A DNA stretch of 64,000 bases from Trogon surrucura (taxonomy: Eukaryota; Chordata; Aves; Trogoniformes; Trogonidae). Made by a program: the position numbers and the translations under genes. Below are positions 24,601 to 35,400 of this stretch, one piece after another; within the stretch, counting starts at the first letter, position 1, and every line of letters starts with the position of its first letter. The stretch lies in NCBI GenBank assembly GCA_020746105.1, contig CM036632.1, positions 8,478,001 to 8,542,000 on the forward strand, written 5' to 3'. The notes under the pieces are model-generated. The model was not told where the DNA came from. It was given only the letters and a program-made list of their open reading frames with translations, and ran no database searches.

Positions 24601-27600
24601 CTTTATGCAGAAAAGCAGAAACCCATTAAACGCTCATGATAAATGTCAGTTTGTAAAAAAAAATATCAGTAACAACTTCTATTAACTATTAGGGTACTGT
24701 TTCTTACTTAGAAATACCCTGAAATTAAAGAGTATTTGAAATCCCAAGTTCTTCCTTTTGCACCACATTTTTATACTAGTTCTGTTAACTTCAGAGATTA
24801 CCTACCTTGTACTTGACCACCAGTGTGAGTGTCCTGTAGATGTCTGCAGTCTTGTGAACCCAACCATTCTGGCCTTCTTCCTTACGCCAACAGCTGACCG
24901 TGGACACCTTTAATCACTGCCACTACCATAAATGATCCAGCCACACTCCAGCTGTCAATGCAGAGTCACTGCAACAGCTCTCAGTCACCTGCTACCCAGG
25001 CAGCAGTTATACCAGGAATTCTCCCATGTATACTTGTCCTACTCTAGAAGTTAACTGAAGTCAGAGCACAGGATACAAATGTAGTATCACAAGGTGCTAA
25101 GGCTCACAGTACCCACCATGTTTTTGACTGTATAGGCACTGCTGCAAAAACATGAACTTTACTCCCTTACTCTGGCCATGAAAAGAGCAACAGAAGAGGC
25201 TTTGGGCCTAAGAGAAATTGGTATGAAGAAAAAGAGTAATAGGAAATATACAGTCCAACAACACCAGCTGATGCAGCCTTGATTTCACAGACATCTTTGC
25301 TAGTTTTTCGTACTTCGCTAATGTTAGAAACACAAACACCTGAGCTTTCCAGTTATCTCTATCAATCTTTTGCATTGTTTAAGAACTAAAGATGAATTGA
25401 ATGCTAGTGAAGAAACAGTAGGAACTCTAAATATTAAATAACTATCAGAAGACTCTAGAAAGTGCATCAAAATGCATGTAAAGTTGTCTGAACCTCCTTC
25501 TGATAAACCAAGGGAAATGTGGCCAACGTAACACAACCCAAAGCTGTTTTCTAGAACTGGGTTATGTTCTCCGACCACCACAGACACACATCCCCCCTTA
25601 GAGGCAAAGCCATGGGCAGAACACATTACTGTGCAGTCCCTTCCAAGCACTCTCACCTCATCAGATCATATTATATACTATCCTCCTCCAAAGACAAGTA
25701 TCTGCTAGGTCTCCAGGCTGTGAACTGTCTTCTTTCCAGCAGACTGTTGCTCTTTAGTCTGTTTAAGAACAGATTCAGCTTTTCCTGAAGTTAACAACAT
25801 CACTGTCTTAATTATTGCATGACATTACTTTTAAATCAGGAGCCACTGAAGGTTGTCTGGAGTTAAGTGGAGTTGGATGAACTACGAGACTTAGATCTAT
25901 AGCTGGGCATTTAAGCATGTGCCCAGTTTTCCAAAGCACCAATGCAGTGCTTCCATGCTGGGAAACAGCAACAGTCAGAGCTGAAGGAACAAAAGAGTGA
26001 ATCTGGGGCATTACATGGACCAGGCATCATCAGGGCTCTCTCTGTGAAGCTGTTGAACAACTCATCCAATCCGAATTTTGGAGAAAAACATGCTGCCTTT
26101 CAGAAGGATTTAAGATGATTCTACTTGTTTCTATTCTTTAAGTGAGAGAAATAACATTTATGTACTCTTATGTACTAATTACCCCAATGAATAGTGTTGA
26201 CACATATCCTCAGTAACCAGTGCAGGGATCAGCTGCTGCTCTGGCTTTACAGGTCTTCAGGCGCTGAGAAACTGCTGTTCCAGCCATCATCGAGTTGATA
26301 AAAATCAAGACTCATCTGAGATTTAATTATTGCCTCTGGAGGAATAAAACAATATTTCTCGAGAAACTTAAGCTTGTAAACATAAAAAATTAACTTCAAA
26401 CTACTACACTTTTTATTACATGAGAATACCTTACTGAATAGAAATATCAAACCTGGGTATACTTTAAGGGAATTCTTAAGAGGTGTTCTGTTTACAGTCC
26501 TTTGAACTCAAATCAGGCTTAAGAGTAACTAGGGTAAAGTAACACAGCATTATTGGTTTCAGTGGGAATAAATGAGCTTAACCTAAGTGAAAATAGTCCT
26601 CTGTCTATTTCTAAATATACTCAGGCAACACTGGACCCTGCTGTGCCTCTGCCCTCACTTTCTAAACTGAGCACAAAAGTCTAGAGTTTAGTCAGCGTAA
26701 AGAACTGAAATCTCCTAGATGATGATGTTATTTCCAGTATTTTGTATACAGAGTTAAATACTTAACTTTAAAACTTCTTTTCAGGAGGTGGCCTATGCTG
26801 GTGAGTATACCTTGGAGGCATTTTCTGAATTCTTAGAAGAACAAAGCAAGACAAAAGCAGAACCAGGAAAGAAGGTAGGTATTTGATCCCAATACTGACT
26901 GATCTGCTGTGTAATCCAAGACATGTCCACACCTTGCACAGCCACACCCTACGGGCTTCAGCCACTGCTTATGTCAGCGCTTGGGCAGTTCTTACCAGCC
27001 TGTAGCTGGTTTCAAGCCGACTAGCTTGGCATGACCACCCTAGCCACAGTCATACCCCACTGCCTGGCAGTGACACACCCACTCACATCCTTGTTTTCAT
27101 CACACAAAAACCTCTTCTCCCACTGCTCATGTTATCACTGCACCTTGAGAAGTAACAGCAAAACTTTGTCAGGAGTTTAGGTGGAAAAAAGAAGCCCCAG
27201 CTAAGCTAGTTTCAGCTATAGCTGTAGTGGTTCAAATAGTCATTGCCTACCTCATTCTGTGACATTCAGTGCGGCCATTGTCCCCTCTCTTGGCAATCTG
27301 GTTATGGTTCCTAAACCTTCACCCACTGTCAATCAGACCAGATAAGCATTAGCTGTCCCACTTCAGCCTGTTATTTAATACCAGACATGTCACTGCAAAA
27401 AGACATACTATGAGTGAACAACACGACCAGTGTCCACACAGAGAGCTCCATGCAACGGAAAAACATCTGACATGTGGAAGGAGGCACTGTCCATCCAGTA
27501 TAAGAATTATGGGCCCATTCTGCCTGGAAGTGAACTAGATCTACAGGGAGCAAGAGTTATCATTAACACTCTTTTCAACTAGTAGGGAAACTGCAGGTGA

Positions 27601-28566
27601 ATAGTTTTGAATTTTCAGACTTACTTCCACCAGAAGCTCTGATTTGCTCCTGCATTCACTGCTCAAATAAGTTGTTACAGATGGAGAGAAATGACTAAAC
27701 TAATATGGGAACACAGAAGTCTGTAACAAAGGATCAGACATCCAGCTTTGCTCAGTCATTGCACAAATCTGTTTACTAACACCCAAGGCTTGTGTTTGGT
27801 GTTTGTCTCTGTTGCATGTTCTTCAGTAGCGTGTTTGCAGCAGAGCAGATCTCTTGAGTTCTACACAGTCTTTCACATACAATGGTAAACTTGTGTATAT
27901 CCTGTCATTTCTGCTTCATTTCACATTAAAAAGTAAAAAAGTCAGGTTAGGGAACACCATTCAAAAACACACTCTGTGTAGCAGAAGAGGTAAGTGCTTG
28001 ATGTTTGGTCATCTGTTCACATTCTCCATTCTTACTCGACATCCACCGTATTTTCCCAGGTGACTGCATTATTAGACCACTCGCAGTACAGTGCTCGATG
28101 TGAAGTTCCCTGTTGGGAGTTACTCTTCATCCTTACCTCAGGGCATTCACAAACGCATGAACAAGATAAAAAAGAAGAAAGGGGTTTTTTATGTTGCTTG
28201 GGAAAGACTGTCTTATGCCCGCAACCTTACCCAAACATGGTTTTCCAAGTTCTTACTAAACCTTAGCACAAAGCCTCATCTAAGCTTTGCCACAAACCAT
28301 TGTAAAGGCTTAAAAATAAAATCCGTTTTAGCAACAGTTGCACTACTACTGACCTCAAGCTCCTTAGTTGACAAGATGGAAATCTGCATTTTGTATAATA
28401 TTAAACTTTTTCAAAAGTAAAGAATTACCAGAGCAATTCTCTTTGTGAACATCAGTAATGAGCAGCTTCACTTTTTTATCTCCTCTTTTAAAAGGATTCT
28501 TCAGAAGGAATGAAAGAGGATCTCAGCCGAAAAGATGCTGTAATAAGAGAGAAAGAAGAACTTTAG
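1927..28566 (+). CDS. PDILT: PDILT, protein disulfide isomerase-like, testis expressed (11 coding exons, complete)
   Basis: Coding exons are 1927-2125, 11584-11790, 14759-14892, 17131-17268, 17989-18099, 18981-19106, 20063-20260, 22050-22170, 23492-23673, 26785-26874 and 28495-28566. Together they make 1,578 nt, 525 residues plus TAG, with no frame break. Seen: signal peptide about 1-20; a domain about 45-135 with SGSP (71-74) where PDI has CGHC; b about 140-245; b' about 250-370; x-linker with [16 protein letters not shown] (381-396); a' about 390-495 with YAPWSTDC (412-419); C-terminal KEEL. Cis-proline candidates are P118 and P460, and there are seven N-glycosylation sequons. Known of the family: mammalian PDILT is a testis ER chaperone with degenerate sites (human SKQS and SKKC, recalled) that works with calmegin and calreticulin-3 in sperm protein folding. 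Inferred: same role here. It is shorter than human PDILT (584 residues), mostly through a shorter tail. The x-linker and PDILT-like stretches such as NGRVFEYFR rule out a generic PDI call. Confidence 0.96.
3415..4190 (-). mobile_element. Solo LTR of an avian endogenous retrovirus (ERVL-like)
   Basis: On the minus strand the element opens TGTCCTGGTTTTAGCT and closes CTAACCTGTGACA. These are the ends of an LTR family found in many birds. A TATA-like TATAAA lies at 3833-3828 and an ATTAAA poly(A) signal at 3553-3548, both on the minus strand and in the right order. Flanks TGGTG (3410-3414) and TGTTG (4191-4195) agree in four of five bases, fitting an aged 5-bp target duplication. No internal retroviral genes are present, so it is a solo LTR fossil. 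The ERVL-like class is inferred from the 5-bp duplication and from memory of the family. Age: old enough for the duplication to have drifted. Confidence 0.85.
10826..10887. repeat. TG/CA imperfect inverted repeat
   Basis: A TG-rich arm (10826-10844) is followed after about 20 bases by a CA-rich arm (10865-10887) that is its imperfect reverse complement. Transcribed within intron 1, it could fold into a hairpin. It probably grew from microsatellite DNA. Confidence 0.7.
11584..11790 (+). CDS. PDILT: PDILT coding exon 2 (a domain, site SGSP)
   Basis: Encodes Tyr67 (split codon) to the first base of Gly136. The reading begins [15 protein letters not shown], which lines up with YAPWCGHCKALAPEY of PDI. 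The CGHC motif has therefore become SGSP, with no cysteine left at the site. FGKIDVT and EFPTVKFF are the usual thioredoxin-fold strands, with P118 the likely cis-proline. Cys134 in DPVDCKG matches human EPISCKG. Acceptor TTTTCCAG and donor GTAAAC. Confidence 0.95.
12599..12631 (+). repeat. Poly(A) tract, 33 A
   Basis: An unbroken run of 33 A on the + strand. No SINE or retrocopy body was recognised upstream and no target duplication was found, so it is listed as a simple repeat. Such runs are length-variable. Confidence 0.95.
13117..13137. repeat. Perfect 9-bp stem inverted repeat
   Basis: GCTCTCTCA and TGAGAGAGC are perfect reverse complements separated by ATA. It lies in intron 2 and has no known role. 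Confidence 0.8.
14759..14892 (+). CDS. PDILT: PDILT coding exon 3 (b domain, first half)
   Basis: Encodes Gly136 to Lys180. It begins [15 protein letters not shown] and ends [10 protein letters not shown], close to human GVVESAALVVWLRRQ and PLVIVGFFQ as recalled. It covers the linker helix and first strand of the redox-inactive b domain. N159-S-T is a sequon. Acceptor CCACAG, donor GTAATT, ending in phase 0. Confidence 0.94.
14893..17130 (+). other. PDILT: PDILT intron 3
   Basis: A 2.2 kb GT-AG intron with an 18-A run at 15512-15529. Short open frames near 16.6-17.0 kb look like chance. No repeat family was recognised. Confidence 0.8.
17131..17268 (+). CDS. PDILT: PDILT coding exon 4 (b domain, second half)
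   Basis: Encodes residues 181-226, from [14 protein letters not shown] to NTLVVFKK. It follows exon 3 in phase 0 and matches the LFYDVIKD and DSVLVFKK stretches of human PDILT in order. N184-D-S is a sequon. The acceptor is GGACCAG and the donor GTAGGA. Confidence 0.93.
17269..17988 (+). other. PDILT: PDILT intron 4
   Basis: A 720-base GT-AG intron. Nothing recognised except a second, better-looking acceptor ending at 17945, 43 bases before the exon 5 start. Confidence 0.8.
17989..18099 (+). CDS. PDILT: PDILT coding exon 5 (end of b domain, b/b' linker)
   Basis: Encodes residues 227-263, beginning [13 protein letters not shown] and ending [10 protein letters not shown], like human GKIVNRQ and DFVIEYNTE. 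The start rests on homology and on phase 0 agreement. Its acceptor (TTTGTCCAAG) has a modest pyrimidine tract. A better-looking acceptor, CTCCTATAG, ends at 17945 but would shift the frame. Confidence 0.88.
18100..18980 (+). other. PDILT: PDILT intron 5
   Basis: An 881-base GT-AG intron. It holds an old CR1-like 3' tail at about 18689-18743; the rest is unremarkable. Confidence 0.8.
18689..18743 (+). mobile_element. Ancient CR1-like LINE 3' tail
   Basis: GGAGGTCAGACTAGAAGATC, then a TTCCTTCTA block and an AAGCTATGAA end, follow the pattern of the 3' ends of old sauropsid CR1 elements (GAGGTCAGACTAGATGATC and CTATGAA-type repeats, recalled). It differs from the young CR1 in intron 7 and is much more diverged. 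Only the tail can be seen. Confidence 0.6.
18981..19106 (+). CDS. PDILT: PDILT coding exon 6 (b' domain, first part)
   Basis: Encodes residues 264-305, [17 protein letters not shown] to AAMEFRGK, matching human ISELHIMSHMLLFVS and ASKEFQNK in layout. In PDI the b' domain is the main site for binding unfolded clients. Acceptor CTTCCCAG is strong; donor is GTTTGT. Confidence 0.93.
19107..20062 (+). other. PDILT: PDILT intron 6
   Basis: A 956-base GT-AG intron. I see no repeat family or RNA gene in it. Confidence 0.8.
20063..20260 (+). CDS. PDILT: PDILT coding exon 7 (b' domain core)
   Basis: Encodes residues 306-371. The stretch [20 protein letters not shown] is very close to human NGRVFKYFRVTEVDIPSVQI, followed by [17 protein letters not shown] against LNLSSDARYKMPSDDIT. 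This is the strongest PDILT-specific match in the window. N314-E-T and N339-L-T are sequons. Acceptor TTGTCAG, donor GTATGT. Confidence 0.97.
20545..21595 (+). mobile_element. CR1 LINE, 5'-truncated, 3' end present
   Basis: About 1.05 kb of a chicken-repeat-1 type LINE in the same direction as PDILT. It carries the end of ORF2 and a short 3' UTR with GGTTGGACTAGATGATCTTT, ending in one CATTCTGTG unit, the usual CR1 terminus. The 5' edge is approximate; reading upstream the ORF2 pattern [14 protein letters not shown] is the first clear match. CR1 copies are typically 5'-truncated and lack clear target duplications, and none was found. Low apparent decay suggests a fairly young insertion. Confidence 0.95.
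20565..21524 (+). CDS. CR1 ORF2 fragment: C-terminal reverse transcriptase
   Basis: A 319-codon open frame that is the last part of CR1 ORF2. It shows [10 protein letters not shown] (about residues 23-32) and the catalytic FADD box (about 53-56), then the CR1 thumb and C-terminal region with [11 protein letters not shown] and [20 protein letters not shown]. The endonuclease and first reverse-transcriptase motifs are absent because the copy is 5'-truncated, so it cannot act alone. The first ATG is internal to ORF2 and not a true start. The frame stays open to the expected ORF2 stop. Confidence 0.93.
   Translation: MKGRSQRVVVNGAESGWMPVSSGVPQGSVLGPVPFNIFINDLDEGLENVVSKFADDTKLGGVVETPEGCAAIQRDPDRLEGWAGRNLIKFNKGKCRVLHLGKNNPTCQYRLGTALLESSAGERDLGVLVDSRMPMSQQCALVAKKASGILGCIRRGVASKSREVLLPLYSALVRPHLEYCVQFWAPQFKRDRELLERVQHRATKMMKGVEHLPYEERLKELGLFSLEKRRLRGDLINVYKYVKRECQEDGARLFSAASTDRTRGNGWKLEHRRFHKNMRKNFFTVRVTEPWHRLPREVVESPSLETFKTRLDAFLCALL
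22050..22170 (+). CDS. PDILT: PDILT coding exon 8 (x-linker and start of a' domain)
   Basis: Encodes residues 372-411 and the first base of the Tyr412 codon. [20 protein letters not shown] is the x-linker and first a' strand, shared with PDI and human PDILT. It ends TVFVMF with a split Tyr codon, the same break point as exon 1. N402-K-T is a sequon. Donor GTAAGT is near consensus. Confidence 0.97.
22171..23491 (+). other. PDILT: PDILT intron 8
   Basis: A 1.3 kb intron with near-consensus donor GTAAGT and acceptor TTTGCAG. Nothing else recognised. Confidence 0.8.
23492..23673 (+). CDS. PDILT: PDILT coding exon 9 (a' domain, site STDC)
   Basis: Encodes Tyr412 to Gln472. It begins [15 protein letters not shown], so the first active-site cysteine is Ser416 while Cys419 stays. 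Human PDILT has SKKC at this place (recalled). [11 protein letters not shown] and [12 protein letters not shown] are typical a' strands, with P460 as the cis-proline. Acceptor AATTTGCAG, donor GTGAGA. Confidence 0.96.
23674..26784 (+). other. PDILT: PDILT intron 9
   Basis: A 3.1 kb GT-AG intron. A short TG-rich stretch lies near 23.73-23.76 kb. No transposon or further exon was recognised. Confidence 0.8.
26785..26874 (+). CDS. PDILT: PDILT coding exon 10 (end of a' domain)
   Basis: Encodes residues 473-502. [20 protein letters not shown] is the last strand and helix of the a' fold, matching VLYKGEHTLKGFSDFLESH of human PDILT. The rest is a Lys/Glu-rich start of the tail. Acceptor CTTTTCAG, donor GTAGGT, phase 0 on both sides. 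Confidence 0.94.
26875..28494 (+). other. PDILT: PDILT intron 10
   Basis: A 1.6 kb GT-AG intron with no recognised repeats. If human-like tail exons exist, none could be detected here; exon 10 joins exon 11 in frame without one. Confidence 0.75.
28495..28566 (+). CDS. PDILT: PDILT coding exon 11 (charged tail, KEEL, stop)
   Basis: Encodes residues 503-525 and TAG. The charged tail ends KEEL, a KDEL-type ER retention signal also found at the end of human PDILT (recalled). Acceptor TTTTAAAAG follows a T-rich tract. The tail is far shorter than the human one. The final exon is placed by phase 0 agreement and the retention signal. Confidence 0.92.
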   Translation, partial: DSSEGMKEDLSRKDAVIREKEEL

Positions 28567-29420
28567 GAGTACAGAAAAATAGCAAAATTCTGAGGATTGT
28601 GGGGAATCCGTCCTGGAAAGAACTCACTGGAAGAATGGATCATCTCAAGTAAACGCAGAGCTGGATCAAAAAATAGAAGTAAAAAATTCACTATAAATGG
28701 TTCATTACTTGTGACTTCTTTTCTTGTTCATCTCCTAGTTTTACCGGGATGAGTTGCCATGGGATCTTACATTTTTGTCAATTTTGCTTAAATAATGTCT
28801 TTATTATCAATAGACCCTCTCTGATTTAGAAAGGTATTTTCCCATGGCAAATGGATCAAGACACAAACTCATTCTTCCTGAACACAACCTGCAACAGGTT
28901 TGCAACCAGCTGCTCTCCAATTTACCCTAAACCAGCCCTTTTGTTTTCAAGGGAGATTGACAGCTCCCACAAGGATGGGCCTAACATTGCAAAGAGCATT
29001 TCTACAGTGATCTTCAGAAGAAGTAATTGAAGTAGGGGCTATGCCCAAAGGGGCACCAAGGGGCAGTTTATGATTTTTTTATTATCAAGCAGTAGAAAAT
29101 GCAGAAATCACGATACAATTCAGTTCTAGTAAGAAAAATATCATACCTGATGCACAAAGTCACAGGTATGATTCAAATTTTACTTATATTAGGTCCCTCT
29201 GACCACCCCACATGTCATATAAATGCAGCTGCTAAAACTGCTGGACAATAGTAATTTCTTCCTGCAAGGGTCTGATAAAGCAAGTAATTTGGAAAATTTG
29301 AAACCTTTTCTTAAAGAATTAGAAGAGAAAGATAATTTACTAATATTTCATTTCAAAAGCAAATTTCCAGAGTCTTTGTTCCCAACTTGCTAATGCTAAT
29401 AAATTACTGTGCTATGTAAG
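28567..29420 (+). promoter_or_regulatory. PDILT: PDILT 3' UTR region with candidate poly(A) signal
   Basis: The first canonical AATAAA after the stop is at 29398-29403. Nearer variants (TATAAA-like around 28.69 and 29.21 kb) exist, so the true end could be earlier. Assignment is by position only. Confidence 0.4.
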
Positions 29421-32400
29421 CAGAATAAAAAAGGGGGAACTCACAAAATGAAGGAACACACATTTGAATGGAAAAAGGATTAGTCACTGCAGTGAAGAAC
29501 ACAGCACTGCAAGAACAGTGGCAATCTCCCAACTCATCTGTCATGCAAGTCAACAAGAGATGGACAATTTTAAAGTATTGGACCTCGTACATTTTACAGT
29601 TATTTGCTACGAAGTGCGGTTCATGGCAGACAGCCTTCTCGCTACCCAGGCTGCAATGGTAATGAAATACCCACACTTGGAGATTTAATATGAAATATTA
29701 ACTTTATTTCACAGTCCTTGCAAATAATAGCACTCAATATGCAACACGCTCAGTGCATGAGGCCATCAGTTGGCCTTCATAGATGAGGAGTTAACAAGAA
29801 GACAGAAAGTAAAACAGTTTCTGTCGATATTTCATGGGCACAATTTAATTTCTGCTGGGGCTAACGTTCACTGGGGCTGGAATTAAACCCTTTTGATGGA
29901 AGAGGATTCTTATGGAAATGTGTTCAGTGCTGAATCATCATTGCTAATACATCCACCTCAGTTTTGTACGTCTTGGACCTAGCTTCTTGTGAAGTTTACT
30001 TAGACTATCTGAAACTGGTGAAGACCACTGATCAGATGGGCTCCACACATAGGGGTTTTTCTAGCTGCAGCTCCCCCTGTCCCAGCAACATCACCCACAA
30101 GGGGAAGAGGAGCTTAGAGCTACATCAGGAAGTGTAGCTTAAAAGTCAGGACCATAGATCTGAAAGACGCCACCCACTCCGTCACTCTTAATTGTGAACC
30201 ACAGGTGAGCTACTATTATTTAAAGCAAAACTCTTCTTTGAAGATGCCAAGCAAAGTTTAAGTCTCTCATTTATAGAGCACATTTTTGATAGAATTGCAA
30301 TATAGTACAAATCAAATCAAACTCTCACTTAATGGCAAGAGATGGGATCCCAGATACCAGGGTGCTGTGGGTGGAAAACCCACTCCAGCTGGACAGCATG
30401 GGACGCAGTTAACAGTAAGTGTTTCTCACTTTATTTACAAATATCACACAGAAACAAGTACCTGGCAGTTCAACCACTGAACTATGACAAAACTGCTTCT
30501 CTTAAACACAACTAAGTTCTTAGAATATCAAACACAAGTTCTCTGGGACGCTGCCAGAAGCACCTCTCAAAAAGCAAAACTGATCATTGCTGAATATTTG
30601 GTGTCATTTAACTTTCATTTTACATTACGCATGCATTAACAAACAGAAACCCTCATTTGATATCCTGAGAGATCAGATTAGAAAGCAAATGAGATGATCT
30701 GAATCCCAGAGAGAGAAGTGTCAGTATGCTTCCCCTTTGCTGCTTACAACATGATGAAATCTGAACGGCAAGCAGTGCCACCAATATGTTTTGAACAACT
30801 ATTAAACACAGAAGCTATAATCTTTTAATTAGTTTCCTCACAGAAAAATAGAGCAAGCAATGTTCAGCACCACTCTCTGTCTGGCAGATGGGTTTACCAT
30901 TCAAGATAATGAAAAAAAAATTAATTTTCACTGCGCCTACCCAGTGTATACAAGGCTCAATCCTGAAACTGCTATCTATCCTATTATAAGGTGCAAGATT
31001 ACATATTAATGAAAACATGTGCCATCTCGGCAAATGATGTTCTCATTTCTATTCCAGACACACTCAGATGTTGTGTCAAGACAAGGGGCCAAGTGCGGAC
31101 TCACATGTCGTGCCCTGACACATGCCAAGAGTTGCAAATCTCTTTTATAAAACAGCTGGTAAAAGCCTGCCTGAAAGGCAAGTATTCCTGTGGCCCAAAG
31201 CCTGCCTCGTTACTGCCTGGGCTGGGTTCCTCCAGCCCTCGACCACCGCAGGACGGGCTCGCCACGCCACGCAAGGGGTGTTGCACATTGTCTTGTTCTC
31301 CCTCTCACTCAAGTCAGTTTGAAAATATTTTCCTGGAACAAAAATTTGAAAGTGTTTTAACCTGATTCAGATAACCTACCACCAACATACTTCCCGTATT
31401 GTGCCAATTTCTGCCAGTTTAATAAACAAAGCTCGTAACACTCCTTAGTGGCTCCTCAACTGTCACAGGCAGATTTAAGCCCCCAAATGCCTGAAATTCA
31501 ATTGCTTCCGCAAGCTCTGCTAAGTCAAACCCTGCTTATTGTAATCTAAACATGAATTGAATCTCATTATAACTGTGATCAAACATTCTAAACATTATTT
31601 AAATCCATTGAAAAATAATAGATGTTTATTAATCAAATTTATTCCTGTAAATGAATACCAATATTTTGAATGCACAATATCCCTTGGTTTTAATCATATG
31701 AAAAACCTCCCCATGCACATAAATAAGCCCTATCAATTAAGGATGACAGGACTAAGTAAATAGATATCAGTGTGCACCAACTGAGGAGCTGGTTTAATCT
31801 GCAGTATCAAGATGGTCTGGTTAACACGGAGCAACAGAAGCAACGCTCCCAACCAGTAAACTTACTTATAAAAGAACTCTCAAACAAAATGTGAGGCATA
31901 GCAAAGTTTAATACAAAAAAGAGGTTAAACCTGAATGATCATCAAAAAATGCTGACTTGTTTTTTACTAAATAGCAGCCTATTCTGCCTTAAAATACATG
32001 CTTTGAGCACCTTGCAGATAGCAATTCATCTCATTAAGTTCTTTTCTAAAACCCTGGGAAAGAAAAACACGGTTCAGAACTGACAGTCATTCATAAACGC
32101 TCAGATGCACAGGAAAAATAATCAATCCTAAAGAGAAATGCAATAATTCTTTTCGTTTTTATAAGGGCTTTATCCTAGCTTAACTCCCTTGGAATTACTC
32201 TCAGCTGGCATCAGCGTTAACAGCAGAAACAGAACCACAATATATTAAAAGAGATAAATACAAATGCACAACCAATGCACTGACTGTTCAGAAAACCCTG
32301 ATTTGCAAGAAGTAGCATAACTGGAAGAACTGAAAAGGTCTGGCTTGCATGTCAGAGGTTTGGTTTTGGTAGATAGACACATGTTGTATGCTTGGTGACT

Positions 32401-35400
32401 AATGGGACAGCGAGATGTCCAAATCCAGCATTTAATTCAAAGACTTGGACTGTCAGACTTCACGCATAACAAAGCCTTTAACTTTGACTTGCCTTTCTCT
32501 CACGCTCCTGATAGCAAAGAGAGGGGAGTTTCCTCCAAGGCCACAATGATGTTACACAGAAATAGTAATAAAAAACAATTCACATTTCAATAAAAACATA
32601 CTATTGTGTTAAGTGGAGTTTGGCTGATGGAAATTACTCTGCTCAGATGTTTGAAAACCAGGTTTGGTATAATCAGTGGTGACATGGGAAGGCAGTTGTG
32701 TTCATTTAAAACTTTGATTTGGGAAATTCTTTCAAAACATCTGTCACCCGGGCTTGTGGCCACGCTGTTGCATCTGTGCATCAAGAGGCCCAGACAAGCT
32801 GACAATCATTCACTCAAACTCGTATCCGATCCAGAGGGCTTCCAGGTGGATTTCACTGCTCGTATTTTATACTCAAGTCACTGCATTTGGAAAATCCTGT
32901 GACTGAAAGGCCAAGCCAAATTCAGCTCTTCCACCAGTCTCAGAGGAGGCTGCTGTTTCTCACGGTGAAGTACCGGACCAAGAGAAACACACAGTGCCCA
33001 AGGTGCCTTCAGTTTCCAGTTTCTGAAAACCACCTTTGGAAATATTTGCTTTATGTAAAACATTGACAGAACTAAAGCCGTGCCAGTCCTGCTGACCCTC
33101 TCGCTGCTGAAAAAACACACAGTGGCTGCCTCTTCACCAGCGCCTGCCCGCTACGCTACAGCGGGTGAGGAATTTACTGACCAGGGCCCCTTGCTGGAGC
33201 CGTGTCAGCACTGACCCACCTCGAAGGGAACACCACTAAAGAACTGTTTTCTCCCCTCTCCAGCAAGTAACACCTTGCTGCATTTAATTTGAACTCTCCT
33301 CGGCAAATGCACATTGCCAACAACTGCAACCAATGAATAATAAATATTACTAAAGCATTTAATCAGAATCTGACTGAAAAGTGCTTTCATCAGCTCAGTT
33401 GGCAAGAGCCCCCTTGAACAACCGCCGCCTGCCTGCCAGCTACAACACAGGTAGAATCGTAAATCAGCCAGCAGAGGCAAAGGGCTCTGTACATGTGTAA
33501 ACATCACTGCTGAAGCCTGAGCTTTCCAAAGCATGTATTTAATAGATTGAAATAATTGGAGAATTCTGCCTAAATTTCCAGTCTCCAGGACTGTCAGTTT
33601 TGAGCAGGTGCTGGTTATTTCTTAGCACGCACACTACGTGCTAACAGACTCAGACACCGCTCCCGAGCTAAACTCGGACACTCTCCTCGGCTAAAACCCT
33701 GGCAAAGCATTCCCTCCAGCCCCTACATCCCTGGTCATGTCATTTATGGTTGTCAGAAAAATAGTTCTTTAGACCAGTAATGGATTAAAGGATTCATAAA
33801 TATTGGTTAACTATCATTTCCCTTTGCTTAGTTTGACCCTGACGAGACTCTGCTTGCCTCACTCTTTTTTCCTCCAAAGCACTGCTATTTGCCGAGTCAG
33901 GAAAGAAAAATTCACTCTCTTCCACTGTGCCCTGACCCTTTTCTTAAACGGCAATTTGCCAAAGTCTAGTAACTTCAACAGGCCAAGGCATTTGCTCAGA
34001 AATCACATTTGCTTGGAAGACTCTGAGCACATTGTGAAAATCTGTATTGCTGTTTTACACTGGCTGCACAGCATCAAGTACCTCTAGGAATATATGGTTT
34101 ATGGGTAGCAATTAAAGCCTTTCTAAGAGCCAAGTGTGGGATTTAACAACCTTCCCACTGGCATTAAATACATGCCTCTAGTCTAAACTATGTTCTTCCC
34201 AGTCCTTAATAAAAGATTACATGGGAAATTATTAAGACTCATTGAAAGAAGAGACTGGACACTATTTAGCGTGCACTTAATTGACAAACTTTGCTGTAAA
34301 TTCATCTGTGCATTTTCCCACTTGAAACCTTGGCACTTAGACACTCATTGGCATAAGAATTTTTTGAACAATTTCCTCAGAGAGCACACTGAAGTGGAAA
34401 TGTGAAGGATGTGCTCCCTCAGCAACCAGAGGACTTCGTAGACCACAAGGAAGACGCCATCTATTGAACAGTCGTTGGTGACAGTGACCCATAATTCGTG
34501 ATACACGACAAGAACATTTATTTGGATAAATTAATGTCTTCATTTTCAAATTAATATAACTTTGCAGCCCAAAATCTTCTCTTCCAACTGACAGCCACTG
34601 TGGTTCAAAGTGAACAAATTCTCATTTACATTGGAAGCAAGCAAGATAGTTTTTAAGACATGTTTACTCTTCTTGTTGTTAGTAATTTATCCAAGCCTAG
34701 TACAACAACGTATTTCAATCATAAGGTCAGAGACGAGAAATAAGGCCATATGACTTAAGGAAAAATCCCAGTGAGCGGTATACAACCAAAACTTAAGGCA
34801 ATCATTCTGCACAAAATTGTAAAGTGTCAAAAAAACTACCTAGGCGCAATGTAGGGGGTTGAGCTGGGAAGCAAAAAGCTAAGAATAAGCCAAGCCTCCC
34901 AGGAAGTCAGCACGGCTAATTTCTTCATGAGCAATGTCCACAGCACATCTCTCTGCTCTGCTAACGCCACCTACTGGTAAATCAAAAGATCTTATTCTCT
35001 GTGTTGGCTCCTTGGATGCCTCACCGACCTCGGGGACAGAACTCAGGGCACCAGCAGGGGCAAATAACGTCATATTTGGGAGGAAAAAAGACCTCACAGC
35101 TAATGCCTATGGACACCCTAAGGAACACAGGCCCATCCATGTACTCTCATGAAAGAGAAGGGTTGAATCAGGATCTATGAGATATTCATACCTGTAACAC
35201 TCTTGCCAAGCTCTAGAGCTGCTCAGAAGATCAGCAAGCACCGGTGCATTTCTGAATAAACCACTGACTTTTAGTTAATTAATGCTTACATCAAGCCATT
35301 TGAAATAGGAGAAACTGACAGGTCAGACTTTTTTTTTTTTTCAAAAATAAAAAAAAAAAAAGGAAAAAAATACAAAATTTCTGAAACCAAGATTAACACT

